Below, piece by piece: positions 24,493-36,353 of a DNA stretch of 62,000 nt; position 1 is the stretch's first letter; each line of letters starts with the position of its first letter. The stretch lies in NCBI RefSeq assembly GCF_037975245.1, contig NC_092575.1, positions 10,992,501-11,054,500 of the forward strand. Direction: 5' to 3'. The position numbers and the translations under genes are program-made. The notes below the pieces were generated by a model that saw nothing but the letters and a program-made list of their open reading frames with translations, was not told the origin of the DNA and made no database searches. This DNA comes from Apostichopus japonicus. Taxonomy: Eukaryota > Echinodermata > Holothuroidea > Aspidochirotida > Stichopodidae.

Positions 24493-26170
24493 GAGGAGTC
24501 TGGGAGGGGAGGCGGAGGGTAGAGCTCAAGTGGAACATGTGAGTTGGATTCGATTGTGTAAAACACAAAATCACCTCAACACGCCACGATAGAAGGAAAC
24601 CTCTGCAGTGCATTCTGTATTACCAGCTTCCTTTTAACTTTTAACGGAAGAAGCACTACTTTTCACACCAATTACTAATAGCACTTCTCCATTTTAGGTT
24701 TTTGCTACCACTGGTGGAGGGGAAGGAGTTATTCCCAAAGTACCTCCTGCTCCACCGCCCCTGATTGGGATGATGACGAACGCTTAAAGATATATACTCA
24801 GGATACCAAAATGTACTGAGGTTTAACTTGCACAAACAGCCAAACAAGGATTTGAAAGCTAAACGACCAACATCGCGAATGATTTCAAATGAGATTAATA
24901 TGATGTGTTTTTTTTTCAAATCAATGGCTACAACGGAATATGAGATCATGTTTTCAATATTTTACATGCATGCATATAACGTGGCTCTGCAATAAATGTA
25001 AGCACGTGTGTTATTATATGTAAGCACACTATTCCCAATTAACGGCAACGGTTATATTTGTTTTGGTTTTAGTTCATAGAGCTACTCGTCAAAGAAATCT
25101 ACAGATAAGTAGTTTTTTTACCACTGTGTCAATTTTGAACTTTCGGAGAACAATCAATCTGTCTCTTTCACTTATTTACCTATTGGAAGAAGAAGTACAT
25201 AAATGAGCTATCACTAGTTTATAAGAACCACATAAACATCAGTTACAAGGCCTGTTTTATCCCATAAGGTTGTTTGAATTGTTTATAATTTACAACATTT
25301 AATAAAAACGTTCGGTCTCTGGCAGCACTGAATCAGAAGTACTTGTACTTTTATATACAAGGTGTACACAGTGCGAAGACTTAAGATAGTTTTATGATAT
25401 CGCTTAATATATGAATAAAACCCGTTGACATGTAATTAGTTTTCTACCGCTTTGGATATAAAAGGATCAATTTTATTTCCCAAGAAAAGCAAACAAATGA
25501 GAGACGAAAACAATTGATTCTTAACATTTTGTATTGCCCGACTATAGAAGGTACCGACTGAGGTATTACTAAAAGCCAACAAAAATCAGTCGCGTTAGCT
25601 AAAGGCTAGCTGAAGGAAGCAATGTAAATAACCACCTTGCAGGTCACTCCATTGTTTTAACGGCGGGCTATGTATTAGTTGTCCTTATGCGCCTGATCTG
25701 TATACCATTTAGTTCTTGCACCACAATTAATTGTTCCATTGACTTACACACTAAACTCATCACTTCTAAGACCTGCCAGAGCATAGATAGATGTTTTCAA
25801 CTGGTATATATTACCCACCACACAATAGCAGAGATCTTGACCTATCATAGCACTTTCAAACTTTTATATCATGACCGTTTAGATTTTGAGCTAGAAGAGG
25901 AGCAACTTGAGCATACTGAACCCCGACCCTTCCATTTGCTCGCGCGGAGTAATATTAACATCTAACCAAAGATAGTCTAAAATAGTTTATATCACCTTCG
26001 ATCCTCCTTATTTACACATCATCTGTACTTTAAATTATGCTCTTTTATATAAAGGCAGAACAAACAATGACAGTAACTGATAACATGCTTAAACAAGCTT
26101 TACCTTACTTTTACCTCTTTTCTATGACCTTTCGAGCGCATGAACACTACTTTAATTGTGGTGCGGTACC
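24493..26170 (+). repeat. Nested tandem subrepeat, single copy in unit 2, with MITE-like end
   Basis: One subunit only, starting CAGAGGAGTCTGGGAGG and ending in a full inverted-repeat element at 25712-26170. It corresponds to two subunits in unit 1 and three in unit 3. Confidence 0.8.
25712..26170. mobile_element. MITE-like element, copy a, unit 2
   Basis: Orthologue of 6513-6972. The left end is slightly degraded (GTTCTTGCACCACAATTAA) and the right end is AATTGTGGTGCGGTACC. No transposase is encoded. Confidence 0.7.
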
Positions 26171-26584
26171 TTTACAGATCTCTGAAGTACAGTGCACGAT
26201 TGCGTGAAAGCGCTCATAAAGATGCAAACACGCCGGATGAACTTGCATAAGGACTCGATGGATGATTCCTATGATGCAGTTTTGCAGAGCGGAAAAGGGG
26301 ATTTAGGTACCACACCACAATTAAGTGCTCCTATTGACTTACACACTAACCTCGTCAATTTCCAAGGATGATAGAGCATAGATAGAAGTTTCAACTGACA
26401 TGTCCTACCCACCATATGATAGCTAATGGATTGGACTATCATAAAACGTTCAACATTTGTAGCCATGATCGTTTAGATTTTGAGCTAGAACAACACAAAA
26501 CTTATCATAGTGCTCCCCTTGCCATCTGCCAGCTGTCGCTGCTGAATCTTCTTGTTTCACCCCATGTTTTCTAAATGGTGGGGC

Positions 26585-26820
26585 TTATTCGCAGGGCAGC
26601 CCTGTGAATAGCCAGACACATACACCTTATTCGCAGGGCAGCCCTGCGAATAGCTGGACACAAACATCTTATTCGCAGGGCAGCCCTGCGAATAGCCGGA
26701 CACAAGTATCTTATTCACAGGGCAGCCCTGCCAGCGAACAGCCGGACACAGACACATTATTTGCAGGGCTGCCCTGTGAATAGCCAGAAACATATACACC
26801 TTATCCACAGGGCAGCCTTA
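26585..26820. repeat. Array of six hairpin-forming repeats, spacing about 42-46 bp
   Basis: Each unit contains TATTCGCAGGGC and GCCCTGCGAATA separated by one base, a perfect 12-bp-arm palindrome in the best copies. The units are joined by GCCGGACACA-type linkers. Two further units lie at the other end of the element (about 29452-29510). They may be transposase-binding or recombination sites; that is inference. Confidence 0.85.
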
Positions 26821-27379
26821 GACTGGGTTAATGGGCTCAGTAACTTTGGGGCTATTCGAGTTTGCTTTTGAGCACCAGCTGGCTTTTTGAGAGTCTTAAT
26901 TGGGAGGTCCTATTTTTGGGGAATTTATTGGCCTTTGGGATTCCTATCTTAATGCTGTTAGGATTGGTTTTGGGAGCCTAGGGCCTTAAGATTGAACCAG
27001 TCTAACATTAGTACCGCCAACAGAAAAAAAAAATGTCATCACTCATTTTCACCTTTGTTTTTGCAGAGTGACTGCTCATTTGCATGTAAAGGGGGGGGGG
27101 GTGTCACACCCTTGACCATATCGGCTTTCAGGCAATGTCGGCTTTTGGGGAATCCCAAGATAAGCTCCCTTAAAATAAGCTTTTAAAATTGAACTGCTGG
27201 GGTTCCAAAAATTAGCATATGAAGTGGCTAAGACTATTTGGGCCCAAAGGGTTGGCTTTTTCAAGGCCCCTAAACTGACTGGTATCAATAGAAAAACCGG
27301 CCTTCCAAGCCCCTCAAATAAGGATTAAGTAGCTACCTCTATTTTACGTTATTGGGCCATAAAGATTGGCATTATTGGC

Positions 27380-28975
27380 ATTATTTTTCAACAGCAGTTC
27401 GCAAATTCTGACTGTGACATCACGGTTACTGAAGATGAGGTTCGTCGTCATTTGTCAAGACTTCACTCATCGAAAGCTGCCGGACCAGACAAGCTCTCCC
27501 CGCGGGTCTTAAAACAATGTGCAATACAACTTTCGAACATTTTAACGTATATTTTCAATCAATCTTTCACAACCCGTGTTATACCTAACTTATGGAAGCA
27601 ATCATGTATCATACCAGTACCTAAGACCAGTGCAATATCATGTTTGAATGACTTACGTCCTGTTGCCCTCACTGCTGTGCCCATGAAAGTTCGTGAACGT
27701 ATATTTTTAGAACGCTTTAGACCATTCGTAACTCCATTTTTAGATCCTTTCCAGTTTGCATACCAATCAGATCGAAGTTGTGAAGATGCCATTCTTTTGA
27801 TCCTCCATAAACTATATTCTCATTTAGAACATTCTTGGCGAGGACATTTTGCCCGTGTGACATTTTTCGACTTTTCGTCTGCTTTCAACACTATCCAACC
27901 ACATATTTTAGTCAGTAAACTTAAGAATATGGACGTTCCCGGTGGTTTTATTCACTGTATTTTAAACTATTTAACTAACAGAACTTAGTTGGTGAAACTC
28001 AGCCATTCGTGTCTATCCGATGTTATTCTTTCAAATACAGGGGCACCCCAGGGAACAGTTCTAGCACCGTTCCTATTCACACTTTATACGTACGATGCCA
28101 GGTCATTAGAACAAGGTTGCTCACTCATCAAGTTTGCTGACGATACTGCCATGATTGGCTTAGTCAATGGTAATGGTGATGAAGCGTATTTACGTCAAAT
28201 TCAGTCTTTTGTGAACTACTGTGACCTTAACTTCCTCCAATTAAATGTTGCTAAGACCAAAGAAATGATTATTGATTTTCGTCACAATACTAATCCTCCA
28301 CCCCCTGTTGTTGTCAAAGGAAGTGTAATTGATCGTGTTACGTCATATAAGTATCTTGGGGTAGTGCTGAATGATCACTTGGCATGGGGAGATCATATTG
28401 ATATATTGGTTAAAAAGTTGAATTCTAGATTGTACTGCCTCCGTAAGATGTCGAATTTTAATGTTCGTCATGACATCCTTGAAATGTTTTATAATTGTAC
28501 CATTAGCGGGGTTTGGCGTTATTGCTTGGTTTGCTGGGGTGGGAATGTAAACAAACATGAAATAGATCGTATTAATAGCATCATTAAGAAAGCAGAGAGA
28601 GTAGTCGGGGAACCCTTGCCTTCCATTGACTCGGTCTACCACAGCCTTCTCGAGTCCAAACTGGAAGCGGTATGGAAGGACCATACCCACCCCCTCTATG
28701 AGCTACTTCATAATAGTCAGATGTCCAGAGGCAGTGGCAGGTTGAGACTTCCGTGTCTCAAAACCAATAGATACAGAGATTCTTTCATACCCCGTGCAAT
28801 TAAGCTTTTTAATGAGGTTTTATTACGTTGACTTTCATATATTGACTTTTCTTATTATTCTTACTGTCTTATTGTACAATATACACATCTATTTTTGTAA
28901 CTTTTTCACTGTTTTATGAGCGAGTGCCTGAATTTCCCTTTGGGATCAATAAAGTTTTACTTATCTTATCTTATG
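27380..28975 (+). mobile_element. 5'-truncated Rex1/Babar-type LINE
   Basis: The reverse-transcriptase frame is open from about 27383 to 28831, apart from one TAG at 27986-27988. It is followed by a 3' region ending GGGATCAATAAAGTTTTAC and a short TTATC repeat, which is a typical LINE tail of this group. Nothing upstream of the start of the RT domain survives, so endonuclease sequence is missing. It lies inside the 2.9 kb element and so inserted after or together with it. Confidence 0.85.
27383..28831 (+). pseudogene. Reverse transcriptase domain of Rex1/Babar LINE, one in-frame stop
   Basis: Key motifs in order are KAAGPDKLSPRVLK, LRPVALT, PFQFAYQ, FFDFSSAFNTIQP with the first catalytic Asp, GAPQGTVLAPFLFTLYT, KFADDTA with the catalytic Asp pair, LQLNVAKTKE and YKYLGV. 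The C-terminal part has LFN near its end, as in this family. The single TAG after YLTNRT sits where relatives usually have Gln, so one point change explains it. It would copy LINE RNA at a nicked target if active; here it is truncated and interrupted. There is no obvious frameshift, which implies a fairly young insertion. Confidence 0.88.
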
Positions 28976-29725
28976 AGGACCCCAAAATTGACTTTTCAGA
29001 AGCCCTTTTTGCATCTCATAAATCTGGGAACTTGCAAAAGATTCAATCTCATGATTTGGGGCCAACTGTTCTATCCTTTCATATCCTTAATCACTGCCTA
29101 CACCTAACGTTAGCAAGACTAGGCAGTGGCTAACCGTTGGTCAGTCCATTCAGCCTAGCCTAACAGTAACGCTTATGACATGTATTTACGTACAGACTTT
29201 AATCGTAAATTTAATGTGCGATGCAATTAAGTTCTTCTTATGTCAGTCGTTTCAAATACCATATTTTTCTAATAATTCATGACATTTAAAATGTAGCATC
29301 TGTAACATGTTAAATGTAGAATCTGATTTTGTAAGCTTGAAACTGAAAGACATTAAAGAACTTCGGGTTTGCGCGCCGAGGTCAAATGAATGACGTCACA
29401 TCAAAAATGATGTCATCGAAAGCCAATAATAAACCTATTTCCAAAATCGTAACAGCCCTGCGAATAAGGTGTCTGTGTACGTTATTCGCCGGGCTGCCCT
29501 GCGAATAATCACTTCGTTTCTAAATACGTCAAATCACCCTCAATCCTCCAGATTTTTAGACCATTAGTAGTTTTTAGATCCTCTTCTACGTCCAAGCATC
29601 AAAAAGAATGGTGATGACTCAGAAAATGCCAAAACAATCAACTCAGTAGGACACTTTACGGATATTTTCCGACAATGGTTAACCTATCAGACGGACGTGC
29701 TCTACTATAATTGTGGTGCGATACC

Positions 29726-30610
29726 TTTTAAAAAGCACAAGTTATTTTGCTTAAAACAGGTAGATTAACCATAAAATACGAAAATATATTACAAAGATTT
29801 TCTTATGACAAACGAAATTGTATCTGCTACTATTGATCAACTCATGGATCATTTATTATCTGCAGTAAGAGACTGCGATTGTTAAGTTTCGCCGAACTGG
29901 ACTCAATCGATATGACAGCGCCCTCTAATAATTTTGAGGGCCAGCTGGACACATTTTACAATTTGAAAATTTTGCAAGGCTTTATTCCTCATCATATTTT
30001 CTCAAAGTTTGGCAAAATCGAACATCTGTCTAGTCTTTCGAAATTAATCTATATTAATCAAATTCCTCTTTCCTTAATGTATTTGATATAATTAGTTCTT
30101 AAAACTTCCCACTTGATACAAAATGACATTTGATTAAATAAAAATGAATGTTTTTGGTTTGGTTTGGTTAATGCTTCAAAAAATGATGCAAATTAAGTAG
30201 GGCGATCTTGTACTTATTTGTTCCCAATGGATACAAAGGACATTTTTATTACGAAAATGTAATCGTCATTTTACTTTATGCGCCTATTAACGCTTAACAT
30301 TCAGATGAATTTCATTTAAAGTTCGAATAGAAGTCAAAATTGACCTTTAGAATCCCATATATGAATACTGACAAAAAATTGGGAAATATCGTCTTTAATA
30401 TTGTAATGCTATAGCATTATCAGTTTCTTTTCTTTTTTTGCCACAATTGAGACTTTTCTATTCTTTTCGAAATAACGTAAATGTAGAAGCGCGCTCTTCT
30501 ATTATATACCAGGCATTATGTTGTTCTTATTTGTTCCAAATTGATACGAAAGGACATATTTGGTTTCGATGATAATGGTAACATATGCAGGCGTTAAATG
30601 TGTGTATTTG
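29726..30610. repeat. Tail of block A, unit 2, without gene
   Basis: AT-rich DNA matched at 57903-58790. It includes about 360 bp (29805-30165) that unit 1 lacks. Short frames here are not conserved as protein. Confidence 0.6.
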
Positions 30611-30701
30611 TGTGCACACTTGGGTGTGACCAGGGGTTAACTGTACTTAAGATTTGTAAGAAGGCCTTGATACAAGACTGTAAACCACTGTAGTACGATA
30701 T

Positions 30702-30714
30702 TATATATATATAC

Positions 30715-30783
<69 letters not shown>
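30702..30783. repeat. (TA)n with ATACAT interruptions, unit 2 block C
   Basis: About 80 bp of TA repeat. The unit 3 counterpart (58901-59054) is about twice as long. Confidence 0.95.
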
Positions 30784-30787
<4 letters not shown>

Positions 30788-30984
30788 ATGCTCTGGAGCG
30801 ACGTGCTGAAGCATACGGAACTACGTTCGACAGAATTTCATTTGATTCTACGGATGTCCACGAGCTTATTTGCAATTGCCAACAGCCTCCTTTTCTTATG
30901 AGGCGTAACGCACATGTAATCGAATAGGCTGGTCTGGTCGGTGGGAGGCCTTCTAGATTATAAAACAGGTTTCCACAATTTTGC

Positions 30985-31029
30985 CTGTAGTAACTGTAGT
31001 AACTGTAGTAACTGTAGTAACTGTAGTAA
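30985..31029 (+). repeat. Minisatellite of five CTGTAGTAA units
   Basis: Five perfect head-to-tail 9-bp units. The unit 3 counterpart (about 59260-59277) has two, so copy number has changed since duplication. Confidence 0.9.
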
Positions 31030-32294
31030 ATGACCTTTGACCTCCACCAAAAACAATAGGTTTCTTTTAATCATTGTAGTTCACTTACGCAGCCAAATAA
31101 GAGATTGGTCCAAGCTTCCCGTCTTAGGATATCGTCTTTACAAGCAAGGGGTCATGCACACACACACCCACCCACGCACACCCACGCACGCACACGCACA
31201 CACGTGCGCTCAATCTTGTTTTCTATTATATTAGCTACAACCGATGACATTTCCTTTTATTCTAATATTTTGTCTAGACAACCAGTGACTATTGTTCTCC
31301 ATTGTTCGACAACTGGTGACAGGAATTTCTCTCTTGTCCAATGTCACCAGTAGTGAGGCCTAGGCATGCCCACACACATACACACACAGTAGAGATCCTC
31401 ATGAGGGGCACCATTCTATATGAACTAATTACGGTACCACATATGAATTTCAACCAAAGTATATAGTGGACAAACACCCTGAGGCGACAGGTAACACATG
31501 CATATACACCCATATTCATACACACTCAAATGACATTATGTTCTCCCTTTTCCTTGTGACTTCGACCCAAAAAAATTTTGTAAAAAAAATGGAATGATTT
31601 CGTCTTCTCATGAATAGTCCGTACAAGTATCCGTACATTTTGACCACATATTTTTAAAGTTGGTTTCTTCGTAGTTGTGAGTATATTTCGAGTACATGAT
31701 ACCTTATATGGAAAGATAATCATGCAATGAAGAAATATTTCTCCTCTTTAGTACGTATTTTAATTATGGTAAAATATGATAGAATAATGAATTTTGTGTT
31801 GATATGTCACGTAAGCCGAGCTTACCTTACCCGTGTTATTTTGTAACATCAGGTTCACGGTTTCAATTTTCGAAGGTATGTTTTGCGTTTTCTTCCGACA
31901 AAGTTGGGACACAAATTCTACGGTGTCTCTTAAGTGTCAAATTACTTGATATGTGAGATAGCGCACTAAGAAGATGTGTTAGTTTTGATGAAACTATCCG
32001 AGTTCGACGAGCACCGGTGTTCATCATAAGGCGAGCTAGGCGACAAACCCGCAAAATGTTACCGACATCTATGCAGAAACTGAATGAGCTATATACTTTA
32101 CGTAAAGGATATGCAATGTCCCAAAATTCTTACCTTGTACCGAGCTGGGAATATAGGCTATATATATTTATATGCCCATGCAAGTGGAGGGGCGGCAGAG
32201 CTGTGTGTGTATACAAAGCGTGGTGACCGTCACCGCTGTCGGGCGATCGATGTTTCGGCGTTATTCAAGGGGGGGGGGGCGGATGCCTCCACTG

Positions 32295-32700
32295 TCAGTC
32301 GTGGAAACATGTAGCAGGAGGATTTTTTTACATTCCGAGTCCGCGAAGAATTAGTCCACGCCCGGGCACATATCTTCAGGCGTGTGTGGCGTACGCCCCC
32401 AGAAATTCAAGAGCATATCAATTCTTTATGGCACAATATACCACACTTAAATCATTTCAGTTTGAAATATGACTCATAGTTGCATCACTTAAAACCTGTG
32501 GAGTTGAAGCGGACGTGATTTTGGAATGGTTTACTTCAAGCAAGGCTGAAAGAAATTATGATTTGCCAACGTCTTGCCCGGTAGCAAATCTCAACGAATT
32601 AGAATCAATGTAACATTTTCTGAAAGATAACTCTATCTCTCCAAATCGTTTCAAGGAAATCGAAAGTCACTATTGCAGGGGAGTAACAATGCTGTAGAAA
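32295..32700 (+). pseudogene. Unrecognised decayed coding remnant, unit 2
   Basis: Two stretches read like protein: FRVREELVHARAHIFRRVW followed by TPPEIQEHINSLWHNIPHL (about 32331-32460), and GVEADVILEWFTSSKAE followed by NLNELESM, a TAA, then HFLKDNSISPNRFKEIE (about 32500-32665). The equivalent at 60580-60940 keeps both the reading and the TAA, so decay preceded the duplication. The second part faintly recalls regions seen in transposon-associated uncharacterised proteins, but I do not recognise the family. Confidence 0.35.
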
Positions 32701-33289
32701 TTACAATCTGAAATGACTGAGTTACCGTAAGCATATATAGTTTGTTGTGCACATTGAATAGGGGAGTCTACTTAATGGATAACATGAGTCTTTCTCTTTA
32801 ATTCCACCCACCCCCCCCCCCCTCTCCTGCAAGGCCGGTCTTAAACAGTCTTTGAATGTGATAAAAGTTAGATAAGTGGAAGGATAACTGTTTAAACAAA
32901 TCATTATTACGTTTCAAGCTAGAAAACAAAGACAGTCTTAATAAGGAAAATGGCAAGTTGAATTTGAAGGTCTCTGATGGAACAAAACGCTAAAGATGTT
33001 TCTCTCTCTCTCCTTAATTAGTGCATTGTTGCACGGGAAAGAGGAAATGGCTTTGATATGCACACGTTTGCATTTGGACCTACTTAAAGACCTAATGTAT
33101 TATCTATATATGCCTCAGAATACATCTTTGAGGTCTAAGACATTATTATTTTTTTTCTGTTCTGGATATTCCAACTCAGTACAATTTCAATTATATTATA
33201 TATTCATTTGCCTTTGTCGTTTACCTCCATTTCATTTAACAGTCTGTTCAAAGTATCCGGCTGTAGGAATCACAAATGACGCAACATCC

Positions 33290-33800
33290 TTGTTAGGAGT
33301 CGTTTAACCTCCACTGACACTTCCCGACCCAAGGGGAATATTAAATGTGGTAAACCCCGGACGGAAAGGTCTGTCATCACTTGACCACGGACCCTGACAT
33401 TCAGCTCTCTCCTTCAGGGGTGTGTTTACATCCAGGTCCATACGATTGTGACACTTCTTTTGTGATATATATTATCACTTGTGTTCTCTGTCATAATGTA
33501 CAATACATTGGCCAAACCTCCACTCCTTTTCACAAAGCACAATCAGACTCAACAAAACCAGTTTCCAGTGGCTGAACATTTTAATCTTCCACAACACAAT
33601 ATCGACTGTCTGAAGTTTGCCATAATCCTGGGTAATTTGTCTGACCATAATAAAAGAAACTTGAAGGAAGTCGAATTGATCCTTAAAGTACGTTCACACT
33701 GTCATGGTCTCAATAGGGATATGGCTTTTCTTTCCGGGTTCAAGCACTTTGAGCAGTCTGGGGCTAACGGTAGACTAACGTGATTTCAATCACTCTTTTT
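33290..33800 (+). pseudogene. Penelope-like GIY-YIG endonuclease region, frameshifted, unit 2
   Basis: Reading frames, changing phase, give CDTSFVIYIITCVLCH, QYIGQTSTPFHK, FPVAEHFNLPQHNIDCLK, KEVELILKVRSHCHGLNRD. VIY and YIG correspond to the GIY and YIG motifs, and the later Glu is the usual metal ligand. This is the C-terminal endonuclease typical of Penelope-like retroelements. The upstream CxKPRC-type linker is disrupted here by two extra bases (compare 61597), and one base is missing at the CACAAAGCAC site. No reverse transcriptase precedes it, so it is a dead fragment. Confidence 0.75.
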
Positions 33801-34941
33801 ACACATGACGAAGGACCAGGGTGTCCGGAAACTTGTGTAGCGTGCAGTTATATCTATTCTATTCTAAATATTATGTTGGATTTAAAGGCATTACATGTCT
33901 CATTTTTCAACCAACTTTTTACTTTTTATACAGACAATTTAGCTATTTGCATCAAAAGTTTATTTGAAAATTCTTTCCGGAATTTCGCAACTATTTCTGG
34001 AATTAAGTAAAGCACACTGAAAATAACACAAGAACATTTTTTAATTCCAAAATAAGCTGAAGTCTACTTTAATTTTATTACCAATGCACTCAGTTTTGTT
34101 TATTTAATGGTACACTTTTGAACCCCCCCCCCCCCCACAACTTGTCGGTGCTGTTTGGCCGGCCCCTGCTCCTCCATATCCGCTCCGCTGCCCTGACTGC
34201 TCTCAAACAAATGCAAAAAGAGGAAAATCATTTTGAGAGGCACGACTCTAGATGACAGTACTGTATATCAAATATGCCTATGTGATTTTCTCTCCTTGTT
34301 AACTTATGAATTATTCATAAACCGATTGCGGAACACAAGTACACGTAGTACCGCACAAACAATACTTCAGCAAAGACATACAAAAAGAGGGCGTTCAACG
34401 ATTTGATTTAATTGTGAATAACACGGTTATACGTTGGTCTTTGATGATCTTATTTGTAGTTATGAATGGCTTTTAAAAGTATCTTTACGCATAACAACCG
34501 ATGCTTAAAATTCCTTTACTCGTAGCTATGGCATCACAATTCTCTATGGAAAGATTATTACACAAAAAAAAAGAACTGTTGTCCGTATGAGGGTTTATTT
34601 CGTTTTGTGTAAATTATGGTATCAGATAAAAGTTTGAACTCATATATCATGTTAGGTCGATTGCACCAAATCAGTGATACAATGTAACATTAGGTTCACA
34701 GTTTCAAATTTCGGTGTGCGTGTTTGCGTTCTGTCTTGCCAAATATATATGTACACTGTACACAGAAGTGGTGCGAAAGTTCCTTGAAAATAAGTGAAAC
34801 TTAAAGAGAGGGTTCAATATCATCTAATTACTAGCCATTGAAACCTTCACCGTAGAAACGATAACGTTTACTTCTATATCATTCATATAGTTTCAAATAT
34901 AATGTTGAGTCCTTGAAGCAACAAAGTTCTCTTTTGTTTTC
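33801..34941. other. AT-rich stretch of block C, no gene seen
   Basis: Contains a C tract at about 34123-34137 and otherwise AT-rich DNA with frequent stops in all frames. No repeat family was recognised. Confidence 0.5.
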
Positions 34942-35310
34942 ATGGGAAACCAACCTATTGAGTCGCTTTCCAACGAGCGATTTAGAGTCACCGGAACGGA
35001 ATGCACGACTCCACTGTGGCTTTTGAGTGTCATAGTTTTGATTCATGTGAGAAGAAGGAAGATCTTATCACAACATTTAAGGCAGAAGCCAAAAAATGAG
35101 AAAAGTCTACCCCGAGTAGCATGTTTTATTTTCCTTTATGTGTTTGTATGTGTTCGTGTTTGTATTTCTACTTTTAAAGTAGGGATATATTTCATCGTGT
35201 CTCTTTACTGTCAATACAGTTTATTTGTAAGATATTGCAATCTGCCTCCATCGTGCTACGAACTTTGTTTTGCTTTATTGAAAATCTTTTTAGCAAAAAT
35301 TGCGACGTAA
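34942..35310 (+). CDS. Unrecognised 122-codon open frame, doubtful
   Basis: An ATG-led frame starting MGNQPIESLSNERFRVTG. It has a hydrophobic, Cys-rich stretch (about residues 55-105, with VACFIFLYVFVCVRVC) that could form one or two membrane segments. No family is recognised. It lies in AT-rich DNA where chance frames of this length are possible, and its counterpart in unit 3 lies outside the window. Treat as low-confidence. Confidence 0.15.
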   Translation: MGNQPIESLSNERFRVTGTECTTPLWLLSVIVLIHVRRRKILSQHLRQKPKNEKSLPRVACFIFLYVFVCVRVCISTFKVGIYFIVSLYCQYSLFVRYCNLPPSCYELCFALLKIFLAKIAT

Positions 35311-36227
35311 AGCTGACTTAAACGAACTGACAGGGCGTTGGGAAATAGTTCTATATTCACGTAAAAGTGACATATACTACATTACTTCATTGGCTAAAAC
35401 ACCCGGTTGTATATATTTGATGTAGTTAATGATGTAATCATCCATTTGCAAACGTCACATCACTCCCCGCCCCCTCCCATCACCCGACACACTCTCCACA
35501 CTCCCGGGGTATTCGACATCATCAATTCACCACTCGTATATTCGACAATTTAAAACGTATTAATATTCCAAAGGTGATTTTTATGACGTATCATAACTGA
35601 TGACGTACCGTAATTGGTGAAAATTTTTGTCCAAGTTACTCTTGCTACCTTGCACAATTATTTCTGTTGCACGCCTACCCCCCCCCCCCCAACCCTTAAA
35701 ACAAACTCACACACACTCGTTCATTAATAGACATCTACACGAGAGATTCCCTTCTAAATGGACGTACTTTGCACATCATAATGAATCTTCGTTCTATCTT
35801 TTGAATTTTAGTTTTATAAACGGAGGTTGAAAGCAAACACACACACACATACAAATAAACGCACAGACAATACTTCTGCAAAGAACCCCCCCCCTCTCCC
35901 AAGAAAAAAATACGTTGAATGGATGAGTTTATGATTCGAATTACACAGTTATGCATTTCTCATCTCTGATTATCTCATTCGTGTTATATGAATTTTTCTT
36001 ATAAATATCCATACAAATAAAACTGACTTCAGATTTCCTTTTTTTCTTCTTGTTATGACAATATTTTTTATCATATATATAACATTCTCTATGGAAAAAT
36101 AGTAACACAAATTATAGTTGTTTTGGTATAGTTGTTCATCACAAAGATATCTGCCAGATTATAACTTTAACATGATAAATCTTTTCATTCTGATATTTTT
36201 AATTGAAGCACTTAAAACCACCTATTG
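35311..36227. other. AT-rich stretch with C-tracts, no gene seen
   Basis: Contains pyrimidine tracts at about 35680-35690 and 35886-35900 and CA-rich patches. No coding or RNA-gene signal was recognised. Confidence 0.5.
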
Positions 36228-36353
36228 GAAAACAAACTTTATGAACATATAATGAATTTAGTATTATAGCTATTCATATAAGAAATATTTGAAAACAAAC
36301 TTCATGAACATATATTGAATTTAGTATTATAGCTATTCATATAAGAAATACAA
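36228..36353 (+). repeat. 63-bp tandem duplication
   Basis: Two adjacent copies beginning GAAAACAAACTT at 36228 and 36291 and sharing TTTAGTATTATAGCTATTC, with only a few differences. A recent local slip or unequal exchange. Confidence 0.9.

Larger units (their letters stand above)
26577..29516. mobile_element. 2.9 kb element with palindromic end arrays, non-autonomous
   Basis: The insertion is bounded by TTTCTAAAT at 26568-26576 and 29517-29525, a 9-bp target duplication; unit 3 has the empty site with one copy. Both ends carry TTATTCGCAGGGCAGCCC in inverted orientation, starting eight bases in. The left end continues as an array of six such units and the right has two. Apart from the LINE inside it, no transposase is seen. 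A 9-bp duplication recalls Mutator-like elements, but the family is not established. Confidence 0.75.
26306..29725. mobile_element. MITE-like element, copy b, unit 2, split by an insertion
   Basis: The left half is 26306-26576 and the right half is 29517-29725, with ends GGTACCACACCACAATTAA and AATTGTGGTGCGATACC. The intact counterparts in units 1 and 3 are about 470 bp long and show the uninterrupted target. Confidence 0.8.
21241..30610. repeat. Segmental-duplication block A, unit 2
   Basis: Second copy of block A. It has one nested subrepeat instead of two or three, a truncated SINE (24105-24345) joined directly to sequence corresponding to 3715 of unit 1, and a private 2.9 kb insertion (26577-29516). 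The stretches 21621-22780, 22890-24100 and 24346-24492 show no gene. Confidence 0.85.

Noticed and set aside
26585-26820. CRISPR-like array of palindromic repeats with regular spacing
   Set aside because: The spacers resemble one another, there are no associated genes, the same unit marks the other end of the inserted element, and the DNA is animal-like.
30594-30875. Tyr-Ile repeat frames over TA arrays (also 15376-15642, 43944-44129, 58694-59148)
   Set aside because: They are readings of (TA)n microsatellites with no conserved flanking protein sequence.
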